Origin: Flexilinea sp.
GTDB taxonomy: Bacteria > Chloroflexota > Anaerolineae > Anaerolineales > Anaerolineaceae
DNA: 33,490 bases
Assembly (NCBI GenBank): GCA_017432685.1
Contig: JAFRIR010000038.1
Coordinates: 1 to 33,490, forward strand
Direction of reading: 5' to 3'
Shown: piece after piece, positions 1 through 8,239 of the stretch
How the letters are laid out: each line of letters opens with the position of its first letter
Position numbering within the stretch: the first letter of the stretch is position 1
The notes under the pieces: generated by a model
Seen by the model: only the letters and a program-made list of their open reading frames with translations
Database searches by the model: none
What the model was told of the DNA's origin: nothing
Made by a program: the position numbers and the translations under genes

Positions 1-240
1 AGCGATAGTTTCGTCCTCACCGGGGTACAGGCCCGCTGCACGGTACCGTCCCCTCTTTATTCAGTGACAGCGGAGACGGTTCCCTTTGCACCTTCACCAG
101 CCAGTATGGGAAACGCCGCTTCCAATTCCGATAGCTGCCCGGGAAGTTTCCCTTGCGGTGCGCCGGGCAACCGGCCCGCTGTCACCACAGCCGTCCCCCT
201 TTAAATTCAGGCAGCCGAAATCCTCCGGAGATCGGCTGTT
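1..240. other. Intergenic stretch with no recognisable gene
   Basis: I see no convincing gene here. The stretch contains fragments resembling other repeats in the window, such as ACCGTCCCC near 46-54 and GACGGTTCCC near 96-105, which recall the hairpin at 32983-33047. No clean stem could be drawn. Open frames crossing it lack a ribosome binding site and run antisense to the gene that ends at 284. Confidence 0.5.
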
Positions 241-293
241 CCTATACCCTATACCCTATACCCTATATCCTACGTCCTACTTCCTATTTCCTC
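241..293. repeat. Degenerate 7-bp tandem array (ACCCTAT type)
   Basis: About seven units with a 7-bp period, three of them clear ACCCTAT copies, degrading rightward into TTCCTAT-like units. The TAG stop codon of the minus-strand gene at 284-286 lies inside the array. A near-identical array lies beside the stop codon of the Tat/Cys-rich protein gene at 13702-13744. Confidence 0.85.
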
Positions 294-1375
294 TTCTTCC
301 GCTTTTCCCTCAGTTTTTTCCGCTTAGCATCAGAGGGACCGGCGCGCTTCCGGAATTGGTCCGTCTCATCCAGATGCCGTTCCCAGCGCCGCGCGAACGC
401 GTCACTGTCCTCTTTTTGAATTTCCAGCACCGCCTGCTGGTCTCCGTGTCGGAGGGCTTCCTCGATCAGGATCCGCCGGGCCTCGCCCTCCGTGATCATC
501 CCTTCCGGAATTTCATCCTTCACAGGATGGGTTTGCGTTGTCGCTTTTTCTTCCGGCTGAACAGCCGGTTTTACCGGGATCGGCATAGGCGGGTAAGGAT
601 GGATCCCCAGCGCCTGCAGGGCACGCTCTTCAGAACGTTCATAGTCCCGCTTCTGCTTTTCGATGATCCGCTCTTTCCGCAGCATATCCGAGGCCATGGA
701 AGTGAGCAGCGGCAGGGAAGCAGGGTTCAAAAAGGGACGTTTTGACCATTCTTTACCGATTTCTTTCGGCAAATCTGTCCGATTCCGGAAACTGCCTTCC
801 CGATGAAAGAGGAAATCCGCTTTCAGTTCACCATCCCGTATTTTTTGGATCTTCGCTTCCGTAGACTTGAGCCGTTCGCCCAGATTGATCCAGCGAAGTT
901 CCCATTGCAGGTAGACGAAACCGAGTTTGTCATTGTCCCGGTACAGTCCATCGATCGCTGCATGGCATTTACGGATGTGGAAGGAAACCCTGCTGATCAG
1001 GTCCAGCGTATTCAGATTTTCCAGCTTCGGGAAAGACAAGCCTTTCTGTTCCAAAACAGCCTTCGTCAGGCAAAAGCTGCCCGCTTTGCTGATATATTTC
1101 TCCAACTGAGGCAGGCATTTCAGATATTTTTCAGAAAATCGGTTCGATGTTCCGGCCATGTAATGGAGTTTTTCCATATCTTCCATAACAAGCAGGGCGC
1201 TTTCTTCAAAGGTGTAAGGAGCGGCGCTGAAATCAAGAAGCGTTTCATCCGGCAGGTCAACTGCCTGGATATCGGTCAGGATCCCGCGGTTTTCAGGACC
1301 GCCGGAATTGCCGTATTTCTCCTGTTTTCTGATGTTTTTAACCAGCCCGGCCGTATCGGTCATCACGGAATCCAT
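284..1375 (-). CDS. Hypothetical protein with a very basic C-terminal tail
   Basis: I do not recognise this 363-residue protein. It looks soluble: no signal peptide or membrane segment is visible. The N-terminal two thirds are mixed and probably helical. A Pro-rich linker (IHPYPPMPIPVKPAVQP) follows, then an acidic helical stretch, and the protein ends in a run of Lys and Arg (KRKKLREKRKKRK) that could bind nucleic acid or simply be disordered. I chose the ATG at 1375 because GGAGG sits ten bases upstream; an in-frame ATG at 1399 would add eight residues, but the GGAGG would then be inside the gene. It is followed by the heptamer array and preceded by a glycosyltransferase gene in the same direction, about 95 bp away, with no evident functional link. 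The reading frame is supported by length and the ribosome binding site only. Confidence 0.7.
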   Translation of the reverse strand: MDSVMTDTAGLVKNIRKQEKYGNSGGPENRGILTDIQAVDLPDETLLDFSAAPYTFEESALLVMEDMEKLHYMAGTSNRFSEKYLKCLPQLEKYISKAGSFCLTKAVLEQKGLSFPKLENLNTLDLISRVSFHIRKCHAAIDGLYRDNDKLGFVYLQWELRWINLGERLKSTEAKIQKIRDGELKADFLFHREGSFRNRTDLPKEIGKEWSKRPFLNPASLPLLTSMASDMLRKERIIEKQKRDYERSEERALQALGIHPYPPMPIPVKPAVQPEEKATTQTHPVKDEIPEGMITEGEARRILIEEALRHGDQQAVLEIQKEDSDAFARRWERHLDETDQFRKRAGPSDAKRKKLREKRKKRK

Positions 1376-1470
1376 TTTTTCAGCGCCTCCTTTCCTCATT
1401 ATTTAGTTTATATATTCTATTATAATACCCCAGAAAACATTTGTCAAGGGTATTTTAGAAATTAATTTTG

Positions 1471-3306
1471 TTATTTTCTAACAGGAGGATATTCGCCATA
1501 AGCCTTCCGAATAGAACCTTCCCGGCCGTCAAAACGATATAACACACAATCCGGCTCATCCATCAGGATTTCGGCGCTTTCGGGGATTATAAAATTACCG
1601 CCCGGGCCATATTTTGCCAGCATATCATCCAAGGTTTTCGGTTCACGCCCGTAATCTGATATATCTGATGGATTCACATAGACATAAACCGTATTAAAGG
1701 CTGAGCGTTTGTCAAATATTTTTTCAGGCAGGTTATATATTTCCGCATAAGCCCAGTTTGGAGCATCTGCCGCAGGCGCTGTAACAAAAAGGATATTTCC
1801 AACATTTGTGCCTTCTCTTTCCCGAATGACTTGTATGGCACGTTCATTCGTCCCGACCACGCCAATGCTGTTTTGACCGACATAAAACTGAGAAATGGCC
1901 ATAGCCAAAACAAGAGAAGCCGAGATCCATCCGGAGACTTTTCCAAGGTAAGGCACCAGCCGCATTCCCGACAACCCGGAGGCAGCATACAGAAGCAGAA
2001 AAGGATGCAGGAACAAAAACAGTCTGGGCAGCATCTCGGGTCTTTGAATCAGGATCAAAGGTCCCATCCACAAAGCGACTGCCAAACCATAGGAAATCCT
2101 TTCCCTCGAATTGATTTTGAACAGAAAAATTGACAGAACTATTCCTAAAACAATACACCATAATACAAAAGGCGGTAATGTTCCTGAAAACGCTGTTATG
2201 CTGTCAGAGAAATAGGAATGTGCGGTTCTCCAAAAAAAGGAAGCATCCCGCGGCTGTACAAAACCGTTGCCGAAGAGACTATTCAATCCGGACCGGCGAA
2301 TTATCGGCAGATAAAGGACAAATGTAAACGCAGAAACAGAAAGTCCCATAAAGATCAAATATTTGAAGAGCTGCATTCTGCCGCGCCAAACCCGGTTATC
2401 CGTCTGAAAGAAAATCACATTCAAAAATAACCAGACACAGATGCCGCCGAACGGATACAAAGAAGTCGGCAGGGTATAAAAGTTTAATCCGGAGAAAAAG
2501 ATCAACAGAAACCAGGCGAAAATGTTATTTTTCCTTCTGCAGTATACGACTAATCCCACTGTGATCACCGTAAACAAAACCTGGAGCTCATAACCACGGG
2601 CATTCACTGAATAATAAATGAGATAAGGTGCGAATGCGGTGAAACCGGCAGAAAACAGCGCGATGAAATCATCGTAAAGCGTCCGGCCCAGCAGCCAAAC
2701 CGCTCCAATCAGTAAACAGCCGCTGATAAATACCGGAAGACGCAGCAGGGGGACCGACTTTCCAAGATGGTGAAAGATCAGATTCAACAGAATTGTATGG
2801 AAAACATGATTATTCGGCAGATGATAATCACTGATTGCCCAAAGCAAATCACTTCTGCCCCAGGCAACGATCGTATAAGCCTCATCGTAACGCAGCGGAA
2901 CACCCAATTGGATCGCACGCAGGACAGTTCCGGCAGCAATGATCAGGAGCAGGCCCAAAGCTGCTGCAGGCTTCATGTGAAACGCAGCAAACAAATCACA
3001 GAAAAAGGGCTTCACATCATGAACGCATCTTCCGGGCAGAGAAACAAGGGAACGAAAAAAGTGATCTCTGCTGTCCCGCCTGAACCATCCCCACAAAACC
3101 ATACCCAGGGAGAAAACAAACAGAAGGGCAAAAATCAGATGGATAATCCGGACCAATTCCGGGGTGATGCGTTCCAGGTTTCCATCCGAGGCGAAATGAT
3201 CACCAAATGCTTTATAAGCATCAAAGGGACATAAGGCTAAAAGCAGGCAAATCAGAGCAAAACCGGTGAACAACCATTCTGCAAAGCGAAATCTCCTTTT
3301 CCTCAT
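1471..3306 (-). CDS. GT-C family membrane glycosyltransferase (GT39/ArnT-like)
   Basis: A 611-residue polytopic membrane protein, with about eleven hydrophobic segments by eye. Two come early (near residues 11-29 and 53-75), followed by a long series from about 115 to 480, then a soluble C-terminal domain of about 130 residues. The first extracytoplasmic loop carries the acidic pair of GT-C enzymes in RYDEAYT (about 139-145), followed by YHLPNNHVFH, and later YYSVNARGYELQ, all typical of dolichyl/undecaprenyl-phosphate-sugar dependent transferases of the PMT/ArnT superfamily. By family analogy it would move a sugar from a lipid-phosphate carrier to an extracytoplasmic acceptor; donor and acceptor cannot be read from the sequence. 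The ATG at 3306 has GAGG five bases upstream and is preferred over a GTG two codons earlier. It lies alone between a palindrome (3391-3435) and the hypothetical gene. Confidence 0.85.
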   Translation of the reverse strand: MRKRRFRFAEWLFTGFALICLLLALCPFDAYKAFGDHFASDGNLERITPELVRIIHLIFALLFVFSLGMVLWGWFRRDSRDHFFRSLVSLPGRCVHDVKPFFCDLFAAFHMKPAAALGLLLIIAAGTVLRAIQLGVPLRYDEAYTIVAWGRSDLLWAISDYHLPNNHVFHTILLNLIFHHLGKSVPLLRLPVFISGCLLIGAVWLLGRTLYDDFIALFSAGFTAFAPYLIYYSVNARGYELQVLFTVITVGLVVYCRRKNNIFAWFLLIFFSGLNFYTLPTSLYPFGGICVWLFLNVIFFQTDNRVWRGRMQLFKYLIFMGLSVSAFTFVLYLPIIRRSGLNSLFGNGFVQPRDASFFWRTAHSYFSDSITAFSGTLPPFVLWCIVLGIVLSIFLFKINSRERISYGLAVALWMGPLILIQRPEMLPRLFLFLHPFLLLYAASGLSGMRLVPYLGKVSGWISASLVLAMAISQFYVGQNSIGVVGTNERAIQVIREREGTNVGNILFVTAPAADAPNWAYAEIYNLPEKIFDKRSAFNTVYVYVNPSDISDYGREPKTLDDMLAKYGPGGNFIIPESAEILMDEPDCVLYRFDGREGSIRKAYGEYPPVRK

Positions 3307-3390
3307 TTCCACCTCAATTTTATACTGCTGTTTGAGCTAACTTATTATATGCCTTGCTGTTCAGACAGAACGCTTTTCAGGAGATGTTAA

Positions 3391-3435
3391 GTGCCAGTTT
3401 GGTGACAATTGCCTTTTATGTCACCAAATTGGCAC
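3391..3435. repeat. 17-bp perfect-type hairpin with TGTCACC/GGTGACA arms
   Basis: GTGCCAGTTTGGTGACA (3391-3407) pairs with TGTCACCAAATTGGCAC (3419-3435) across an 11-base loop, with one mismatch. It lies between the end of the sugar isomerase gene (3463) and the start of the glycosyltransferase gene (3306). There is no T-run on the minus strand, so it looks more like a REP-type palindrome than a classical terminator. The GTCACC/GGTGAC core recurs inside the palindrome at 32983-33047. Confidence 0.75.
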
Positions 3436-3462
3436 GAATATGACACTAATAAACCTACTGTT

Positions 3463-4320
3463 TTAAATTTCGTTATACACCCGCTCGATCAGCTCTCGGG
3501 CGGCGACGGCGTTGTCATTGCAGGTGTTTTCGAGGGAAACCTGCACAAACGGCTTACGGGCTTTGAGGTAACGGAGGATACCGGTATAATCCATCTCACC
3601 GGTACCGGCGGCCACACTCACCAGTTTGCCGTCCCTGCGTACGAAGTCTTTGATATGCACCATGGCAATGTGCTCACCGAGCAGGTCCATGGCCTCCTCG
3701 AAGATGTTTTCCCGGTCATCCGCGTTTTCCATGCTCAACAGGTTCACCGGATCAAAGATGATGCGCAGGTTGCGGCTGCCCATGCTTTTGATCACCTGCA
3801 GCGCCCGCTTCGGGTTGTAAACGATATGATTCCAGACCGGTTCGATGGCCATCGTCACACCGTAATCCTCGGCAGCTGTCAGCACATCCTCCAGATTGCG
3901 CATGAAAGTCTCCAGCGCTTCATCCGTATGGGTATTGGCATCCAGCTTATATTCCGCGTTCGGAGCGCCGGTTTCTGTCCCGACCATGGAAGCGCCGCAC
4001 AATGCGGCTACACGCATGTTGCCGTAATACTTTTCTTTGATCTCCCGCAGCTTGTTCGGGTCCGGATGAGCCAGGTTCAGGTAGCAGCCCAGCACCGCGA
4101 TATCCAGGTCATATTTGGAAAAGACCCGTCTGAAATAAACAGCAAGTCCCTCCGTCATGGCAGTCGGATCATAAACGAGTCCTTTCATCACCTTCTGCGG
4201 CGCAAGATGGACACAGCAGAAGCCTTCCTCCCGGGCTTTCGCCGCCCGGGCTTCCAGCGTCTGCAGTTCGTCAGTCAATCCACTGTTTACATCATGAAGA
4301 CGAATTCCGATTTGTAACAT
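3463..4320 (-). CDS. Sugar phosphate isomerase/epimerase family protein
   Basis: A 285-residue TIM-barrel protein of the xylose isomerase-like / AP endonuclease family 2 superfamily. The expected divalent metal ligands are visible in order: E160 in MAIEPVW, D190 in IIFDPVN, H222 in MVHIKD and E264 in SLENT. Members interconvert ketoses, aldoses or inosose-type sugars, or act as hydroxypyruvate isomerase-like enzymes; the substrate cannot be told from sequence. The start at 4320 has GGAGG four bases upstream. It follows the antitoxin-like gene by 50 bp and sits downstream of the uxa genes, which makes a side role in uronic acid catabolism plausible, but co-transcription is uncertain because a hairpin (4694-4730) separates the groups. 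Confidence 0.85.
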   Translation of the reverse strand: MLQIGIRLHDVNSGLTDELQTLEARAAKAREEGFCCVHLAPQKVMKGLVYDPTAMTEGLAVYFRRVFSKYDLDIAVLGCYLNLAHPDPNKLREIKEKYYGNMRVAALCGASMVGTETGAPNAEYKLDANTHTDEALETFMRNLEDVLTAAEDYGVTMAIEPVWNHIVYNPKRALQVIKSMGSRNLRIIFDPVNLLSMENADDRENIFEEAMDLLGEHIAMVHIKDFVRRDGKLVSVAAGTGEMDYTGILRYLKARKPFVQVSLENTCNDNAVAARELIERVYNEI

Positions 4321-4370
4321 TTAGCCTCCGAAGTTCAAAATGCAAGTATCTCATTATTTCATGATAATTC

Positions 4371-4670
4371 TCAAACAAATGCCGGCTTCAATTCTTCACG
4401 GGCACATTGCATTAAGAACATTTTCATCAATTCCTGGTAAGATACACCGATCTCAATAGACAGCCTTCTAAAATAATTTACAATGTCTATGTCCACATCT
4501 AATGTAACAGTTTTTTTCTCTCTGTCATACCAGGGACGAAATTGGCGCAGCTCTTCATAAGTCATTTCAGGACAATCTTCTGACGGCAAAGGTCTGGCAT
4601 TTTCTATAATTTTAATTTCCTCTTCTGTAAGAGGAGGAAGTTTTATCAGCTCATCCCATTCAAATTGCAT
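4371..4670 (-). CDS. BrnA/CopG-like orphan antitoxin
   Basis: A 99-residue protein with an acidic, Pro-rich first half containing EMTYEELRQFRPW, the kind of EMTDEELAKMRP box seen in BrnA antitoxins. A C-terminal ribbon-helix-helix follows: the strand KKTVTLDVDIDIVNYF, then the helix-turn-helix around SIEIGVSYQELMKMFLMQC. Such proteins bind operator DNA as dimers and neutralise a BrnT-type RNase that is normally encoded immediately upstream. No brnT-like gene is present in the upstream 280 bp, which holds only a hairpin and REP-like palindromes, so this is an orphan. I chose the ATG at 4670 because the sequence before it forms the hairpin; an upstream in-frame start at 4733 would have to translate through that hairpin. 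The ribosome binding site is weak (AAGAG). Confidence 0.7.
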   Translation of the reverse strand: MQFEWDELIKLPPLTEEEIKIIENARPLPSEDCPEMTYEELRQFRPWYDREKKTVTLDVDIDIVNYFRRLSIEIGVSYQELMKMFLMQCAREELKPAFV

Positions 4671-4693
4671 TACTTTACTCTTTCTGACAGTAA

Positions 4694-4730
4694 AAGATGA
4701 GACATGGAAACAAGTTTCCTGTCCCATCTT
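4694..4730 (-). terminator. Long hairpin ahead of the antitoxin gene; terminator or attenuator
   Basis: AAGATGAGACATGGAAAC (4694-4711) pairs with GTTTCCTGTCCCATCTT (4714-4730), a stem of about 17 bp with two or three irregularities. Read on the minus strand, the stem is followed by TTTTACTG. It lies between uxaC and the antitoxin start, so it could terminate the uxa transcript or regulate the antitoxin by attenuation or as a binding site. Confidence 0.55.
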
Positions 4731-4773
4731 CAATTATAAGCGATTAAGCAGTCTCCGTGTGCCCAAATTCACC

Positions 4774-4842
4774 GAAGCACGACGAGACGTTTCTGCTGCT
4801 GCGGCGTCAGCCCGCACAGCAGGGGCGTATCTCGTTGTGCGC
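4774..4842. repeat. REP-like two-part palindrome, copy 1
   Basis: Outer arms GCACGACGAGA and TCTCGTTGTGC enclose an inner stem formed by CTGCTGCTGCGGC and GCCCGCACAGCAG. It is almost identical to 30024-30087. It is paired with copy 2 after a 35-bp spacer, the same tandem arrangement seen at 30024-30161. Confidence 0.85.
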
Positions 4843-4877
4843 ATTAGCGCGACGCAGCACAAAAGACAATACGCAAC

Positions 4878-4940
4878 GCATCACGTGATACTGCCCTTGT
4901 GTGCGGGCTTCGCCGCAGCACAAGAGCAGTCTCCGTGTGC
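4878..4940. repeat. REP-like two-part palindrome, copy 2
   Basis: Begins GCATCACGTGATAC, has an inner stem between CTTGTGTGCGG and CCGCAGCACAAG, and ends CAGTCTCCGTGTGC, twelve bases past the uxaC stop codon. A second copy of the GTCTCCGTGTGC end alone lies at 4751-4762, suggesting a truncated unit. Confidence 0.85.
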
Positions 4941-4952
4941 TTTATCTAATAC

Positions 4953-6386
4953 TCATAAGTTGAAGTACCGCGCCGCGTTCTTGTAGGAAACGCCCTCGAC
5001 GATCTTTTTCAGGCTCTCGTCATGGTTCGGATACTCACCGTTTTCGACCCAATTCCCGACCATATTGCAGAAAATGCGGCGGAAATAGTCATGCCGCGCA
5101 TAGGAGAGGAAGGAGCGGGAATCCGTCAGCATGCCGATGAAGTTCCCCAGCAGGCTCAGGTTGGCAAAGGAGCGCATCTGGGCTTCCATGCCGGATTTGG
5201 TATCCAGGAACCACCAGGCAGAGCCCAGCTGCATCTTGCCGATCACCTCATCAGACTGGAAGCAGCCGAGGATGGTGCCCAGCTGGTCGAAATCTGTGGA
5301 ATTCAGCGAATAGAGAATTGTCTTCGGGCACTCGCCGCTCTCATCCAGCGCAGAAAGCAGATCGGCAATGTCACCGCCGCAGCTGTTCTGTGCGATCATG
5401 TCAAAACCGGTATCCGGACCAAGCTTTTTGAACATGCGGCTGTTGGCATTTCGTTTGCAGGAATAATGCAGCTGCATGGCGATGTTCAGCCGGTGATATT
5501 CTTTTCCGAGGTGCATCAGCACGGCCGTCTGATATTTTTCCGCATCTTCCGTGCTGATGGCTCCGCCCTTCATCACCTTCTGATAAATGGCATTAACTTC
5601 ACTCTCATCCGCGGGGCGGAAGGGAATGTAATCCAACCCGTGGTCGGAAGCACGGCAGCCGAGGGAAGCGAAATATTCCAGCCGTTCGGTCAGTGCGGCA
5701 AACACATCCGTGATCTTCAGCAGGTCATCTTTGCCGACCGAAGCCGCCAGTTTCTTGATATATTCGGCAAATCCCGGTTTATTGATGTTGATCGCCTTGT
5801 CGGGGCGGAAGGACGGGCAGACCTTCACGGTGATCGTCGGGTCGGCAGCGATCTTTTTATGCCATTCCAGCGTGTCTGCCGGATCATCGGTGGTGCCGAT
5901 CATAGCCACATTGGCCTTTTTGATGATGCCGCGGACGGTCAGCTCCGGGTCATGCTGCAGCTTATCATTGCAGAAATTCCAGGCTTCCTCGGCGGTCTCC
6001 ATGGTCAGCGGTTTGTCATAACCGAAGAACTGATGGAGCTCCAGGTTGCACCAGTGATACATCGGGTTGCCGATGGCCATTTCCAGCGCTTCGACGAACT
6101 TCAGGAAACGTTCATAATCCGGTTTGTCTCCGGTAACGTAGTCTTCACTGACACCGTTGGAGCGCATCACACGCCATTTGTAATGATCGCCGAAATAGCT
6201 GCCGTCCGGCATTTTGCCGCCCAGCCAGACTTCGCAAAGGTTGTTGAAGCGGCGGTCTTCATAAATTTCCTGCGGACTGATGTGGCAGTGATAATCCACC
6301 AGCGGCTGATGCTCCGCATAGTCATGAAATAGATGTTTTGCAGTCTCCGTTTCCAAAAGGAAATCTTTATCCATAAAGGGTTTCAT
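4953..6386 (-). CDS. uxaC: Glucuronate/galacturonate isomerase
   Basis: A 477-residue protein matching uronate isomerase over its full length (family usually about 465-475). It belongs to the amidohydrolase superfamily and isomerises D-glucuronate to D-fructuronate and D-galacturonate to D-tagaturonate, the first step of hexuronate breakdown in the cytoplasm. The N-terminal VDYHCHISP carries the metal-binding HxH (H33, H35); other typical segments are IGTTDDPADTLEWH, VCPSFRPDKAIN and the C-terminal ARHDYFRRIFCNMVG. The ATG at 6386 has GGAG upstream. It is the last uxa gene of a uxaB-uxaA-uxaC run on the same strand and is separated from uxaA by a 197-bp spacer made largely of heptamer arrays. 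Confidence 0.95.
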   Translation of the reverse strand: MKPFMDKDFLLETETAKHLFHDYAEHQPLVDYHCHISPQEIYEDRRFNNLCEVWLGGKMPDGSYFGDHYKWRVMRSNGVSEDYVTGDKPDYERFLKFVEALEMAIGNPMYHWCNLELHQFFGYDKPLTMETAEEAWNFCNDKLQHDPELTVRGIIKKANVAMIGTTDDPADTLEWHKKIAADPTITVKVCPSFRPDKAININKPGFAEYIKKLAASVGKDDLLKITDVFAALTERLEYFASLGCRASDHGLDYIPFRPADESEVNAIYQKVMKGGAISTEDAEKYQTAVLMHLGKEYHRLNIAMQLHYSCKRNANSRMFKKLGPDTGFDMIAQNSCGGDIADLLSALDESGECPKTILYSLNSTDFDQLGTILGCFQSDEVIGKMQLGSAWWFLDTKSGMEAQMRSFANLSLLGNFIGMLTDSRSFLSYARHDYFRRIFCNMVGNWVENGEYPNHDESLKKIVEGVSYKNAARYFNL

Positions 6387-6426
6387 AATAATCTCCAGTT
6401 CTTAGTTAGTAGTTGGCAGGCAGAAG

Positions 6427-6463
6427 TTAAGAATTAAGAATTAAGAGTTAAGAATTAAGACTT
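6427..6463. repeat. 7-bp tandem array (TTAAGAA type)
   Basis: About five consecutive units of TTAAGAA or TTAAGAG in the uxaA-uxaC spacer, with exact 7-bp spacing. Confidence 0.85.
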
Positions 6464-6502
6464 TAGTATTTGAAGTTAGAAGTTTAGGAATTTTAAGATC
6501 CC

Positions 6503-6586
6503 TGATTCCTGAATTCTCACTCCTAATTTCTCATTTCTCATTCCTAATTCCTAATTCCTCATTCCTCATTCCTAATTCCTGATTTA
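6503..6586. repeat. 7-bp tandem array (ATTCCTA type)
   Basis: About twelve units drifting among ATTCCTG, ATTTCTC, ATTCCTA and ATTCCTC while keeping the 7-bp period. The array runs into the TAA stop of uxaA at 6584-6586, as the array at 241 does for the gene ending at 284. Confidence 0.85.
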
Positions 6587-8068
6587 TAGTGTTACGCCGT
6601 CTTTGAAGATGGCAAGGTTTTTCTTGCTCAGGGCTTCGCTGGCAGGATGCGCCTCACCGGAGGCGACACTCAGCACATAAGCGAAGAGTTCTTCTGTCAG
6701 CTCATCCATGCTTTCGCCTTCCAGCAGCTTCCCCGCGTTGAAATCGATCCAGTTCGCCTTGCGTGCGGCAATATCGGACTGGGTGGAAACCTTCACCGTC
6801 GGGATCGGGCAGCCAAAGGGGGTGCCCCGGCCAGTGGTGAACAGGATCAGCTGTGCACCGGAAATCGCCAGTGCAGTCGCCGCCACCAGGTCGTTGCCCG
6901 GCGCCTGCAGCAGACTCAGCCCCGGAACCTGAACTTTATCGCCATAGCGCAGCACATCACGGACCGTGATCCGTCCGCCCTTCTGCACACAGCCGAGGGA
7001 CTTGTCTTCCAGCGTGGTAATGCCGCCTTTTTTGTTGCCCGGAGAAGGATTTTCATTGATCTTTTCGCCGTAGCGCATGAAATATTCTTTGAAATCGTTG
7101 ATGAGAGAAACTGTTTTCTCGAAGACTTCCTGTGTTTCCGCCCGGTCCATCAGCATGGTTTCCGCACCGAACATCTCCGGTACTTCCGTGAGCATCACCG
7201 CACCGCCCTGCGCGGAGAGTTTTTCCGCAAAGGAACCCAGCAGCGGATTGGCCGTGATTCCGGAAAATCCGTCCGAACCGCCGCATTTCAGCCCGACGAT
7301 CAGCTTTGAGGTGGAGACCGGTTCCCGTTTGAAGGAAGCGGCATAATCCATCAACTCTTTTACGATGGCGGTACCCTCGGCGATCTCATCGCTCACCTGC
7401 TGGCAGACCAGGAACTTCACCCGCTGCGGGTCATACTCGCCCAGCACCTGTTTCAGGTCATCGATCTGGTTGTTTTCGCAGCCCAGTCCCAGCACCAGCA
7501 CAGCGCCGGCATTCGGATGGCGAATCAGTCCGCAAAGGGCCTTCTGGGTCATCAGGTGATCTCCGCCCAACTGGGAACAGCCATAGGGATGGGTATAAGC
7601 ACAGACCCGTTCCACACCTTCCGGCATCACCGATTTTGCGTTTTCCTCGATGGCTTCGGCGATCCCGTTGACACAACCGACTGTCGGGATGATCCAGACC
7701 TCATTGCGAATCCCGACACTGCCGTCCGGACGGACATAGCCCATGAAGGTCTGCGCCTCTTCCACCCGGTCGCTGCCCTTAACCGGATGATAAGCATATT
7801 CTTTCAGCCCGGCCAGGTTGGACTTGACATTATGGGTATGGACATGTTCCCCGGCTTTGATGTCCGCCTTCGCATGACCGATGGGAAAGCCATACTTGAT
7901 GATGTTGACTCCTTCGGGGATGTCAGTCAGCGCGATCTTGTGCCCGGCAGGGATCGCTTCAAGTGCTGTCACGGAATACCCTTCCAGGTCGACCGGTGTT
8001 CCCGCGGGAACTTCCTGAAGCGCAACCGCGACATTGTCATTTTCATGAATTCTGATAAACTTCTTCAT
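6584..8068 (-). CDS. uxaA: Altronate dehydratase
   Basis: A 494-residue UxaA family enzyme that dehydrates D-altronate to 2-keto-3-deoxygluconate, the third step of galacturonate catabolism. The N-terminal SAF domain (about 1-95) includes GFPIGHAKADIKAGEHVHTHNV. The remainder is the GD/UxaA catalytic domain, with RNEVWIIPTVGCVN, THPYGCSQLGGDH, GLGCENNQ, LKCGGSDGFSGITANP and TTGRGTPFGCPIPTVKV; its conserved cysteines probably hold the metal or cluster. I chose the ATG at 8068, which starts MKKFIRIHEND at the conserved beginning of the SAF domain; an in-frame ATG at 8110 would add a poorly conserved 14-residue extension. It lies between uxaB and uxaC in the same direction. Confidence 0.95.
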   Translation of the reverse strand: MKKFIRIHENDNVAVALQEVPAGTPVDLEGYSVTALEAIPAGHKIALTDIPEGVNIIKYGFPIGHAKADIKAGEHVHTHNVKSNLAGLKEYAYHPVKGSDRVEEAQTFMGYVRPDGSVGIRNEVWIIPTVGCVNGIAEAIEENAKSVMPEGVERVCAYTHPYGCSQLGGDHLMTQKALCGLIRHPNAGAVLVLGLGCENNQIDDLKQVLGEYDPQRVKFLVCQQVSDEIAEGTAIVKELMDYAASFKREPVSTSKLIVGLKCGGSDGFSGITANPLLGSFAEKLSAQGGAVMLTEVPEMFGAETMLMDRAETQEVFEKTVSLINDFKEYFMRYGEKINENPSPGNKKGGITTLEDKSLGCVQKGGRITVRDVLRYGDKVQVPGLSLLQAPGNDLVAATALAISGAQLILFTTGRGTPFGCPIPTVKVSTQSDIAARKANWIDFNAGKLLEGESMDELTEELFAYVLSVASGEAHPASEALSKKNLAIFKDGVTL

Positions 8069-8130
8069 TCTTCCATCTTCATTCTTATAGTCTGAATTCG
8101 GATTCATCAAATCGTCATGAAAATCAGTAT

Positions 8131-8158
8131 TCTGACCCCTGAATCCTGAATCCTTTTT
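8131..8158. repeat. Short 7-bp array (CCTGAAT type)
   Basis: Three or so CCTGAAT-like heptamers in the uxaB-uxaA spacer. This is the reverse complement of the ATTCAGG type seen at 13634. Confidence 0.65.
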
Positions 8159-8174
8159 TCAAACTTCATTTCGC

Positions 8175-8235
8175 GCACAGGTTGACAGTTCTTGCGTGCC
8201 GGCGAAGCGGCATCGCAAAAACCGTCCCCGTGTGC
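8175..8235. repeat. REP-like two-part palindrome, copy 3
   Basis: GCACAGGTTGACAG at one end and CCGTCCCCGTGTGC at the other, with an inner stem TTGCGTGCCG / CGGCATCGCAA. It ends five bases before the uxaB stop codon. Its sequence is closest to copies 4 and 6 (10347 and 10550). Confidence 0.8.
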
Positions 8236-8239
8236 TCCA

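Noticed and set aside
241..293. CRISPR-like or telomere-like repeats
   Set aside because: The units are only 7 bp, have no spacers and drift in sequence. The window contains no cas genes.
5022..6332. A 436-codon open frame on the plus strand
   Set aside because: It is the antisense of uxaC, lacks a ribosome binding site and has a His/Arg/Ile-rich composition typical of a shadow frame. The same holds for the long plus-strand frames over 22415-23257 and 31873-32760 and the minus-strand frame over 10646-11677.
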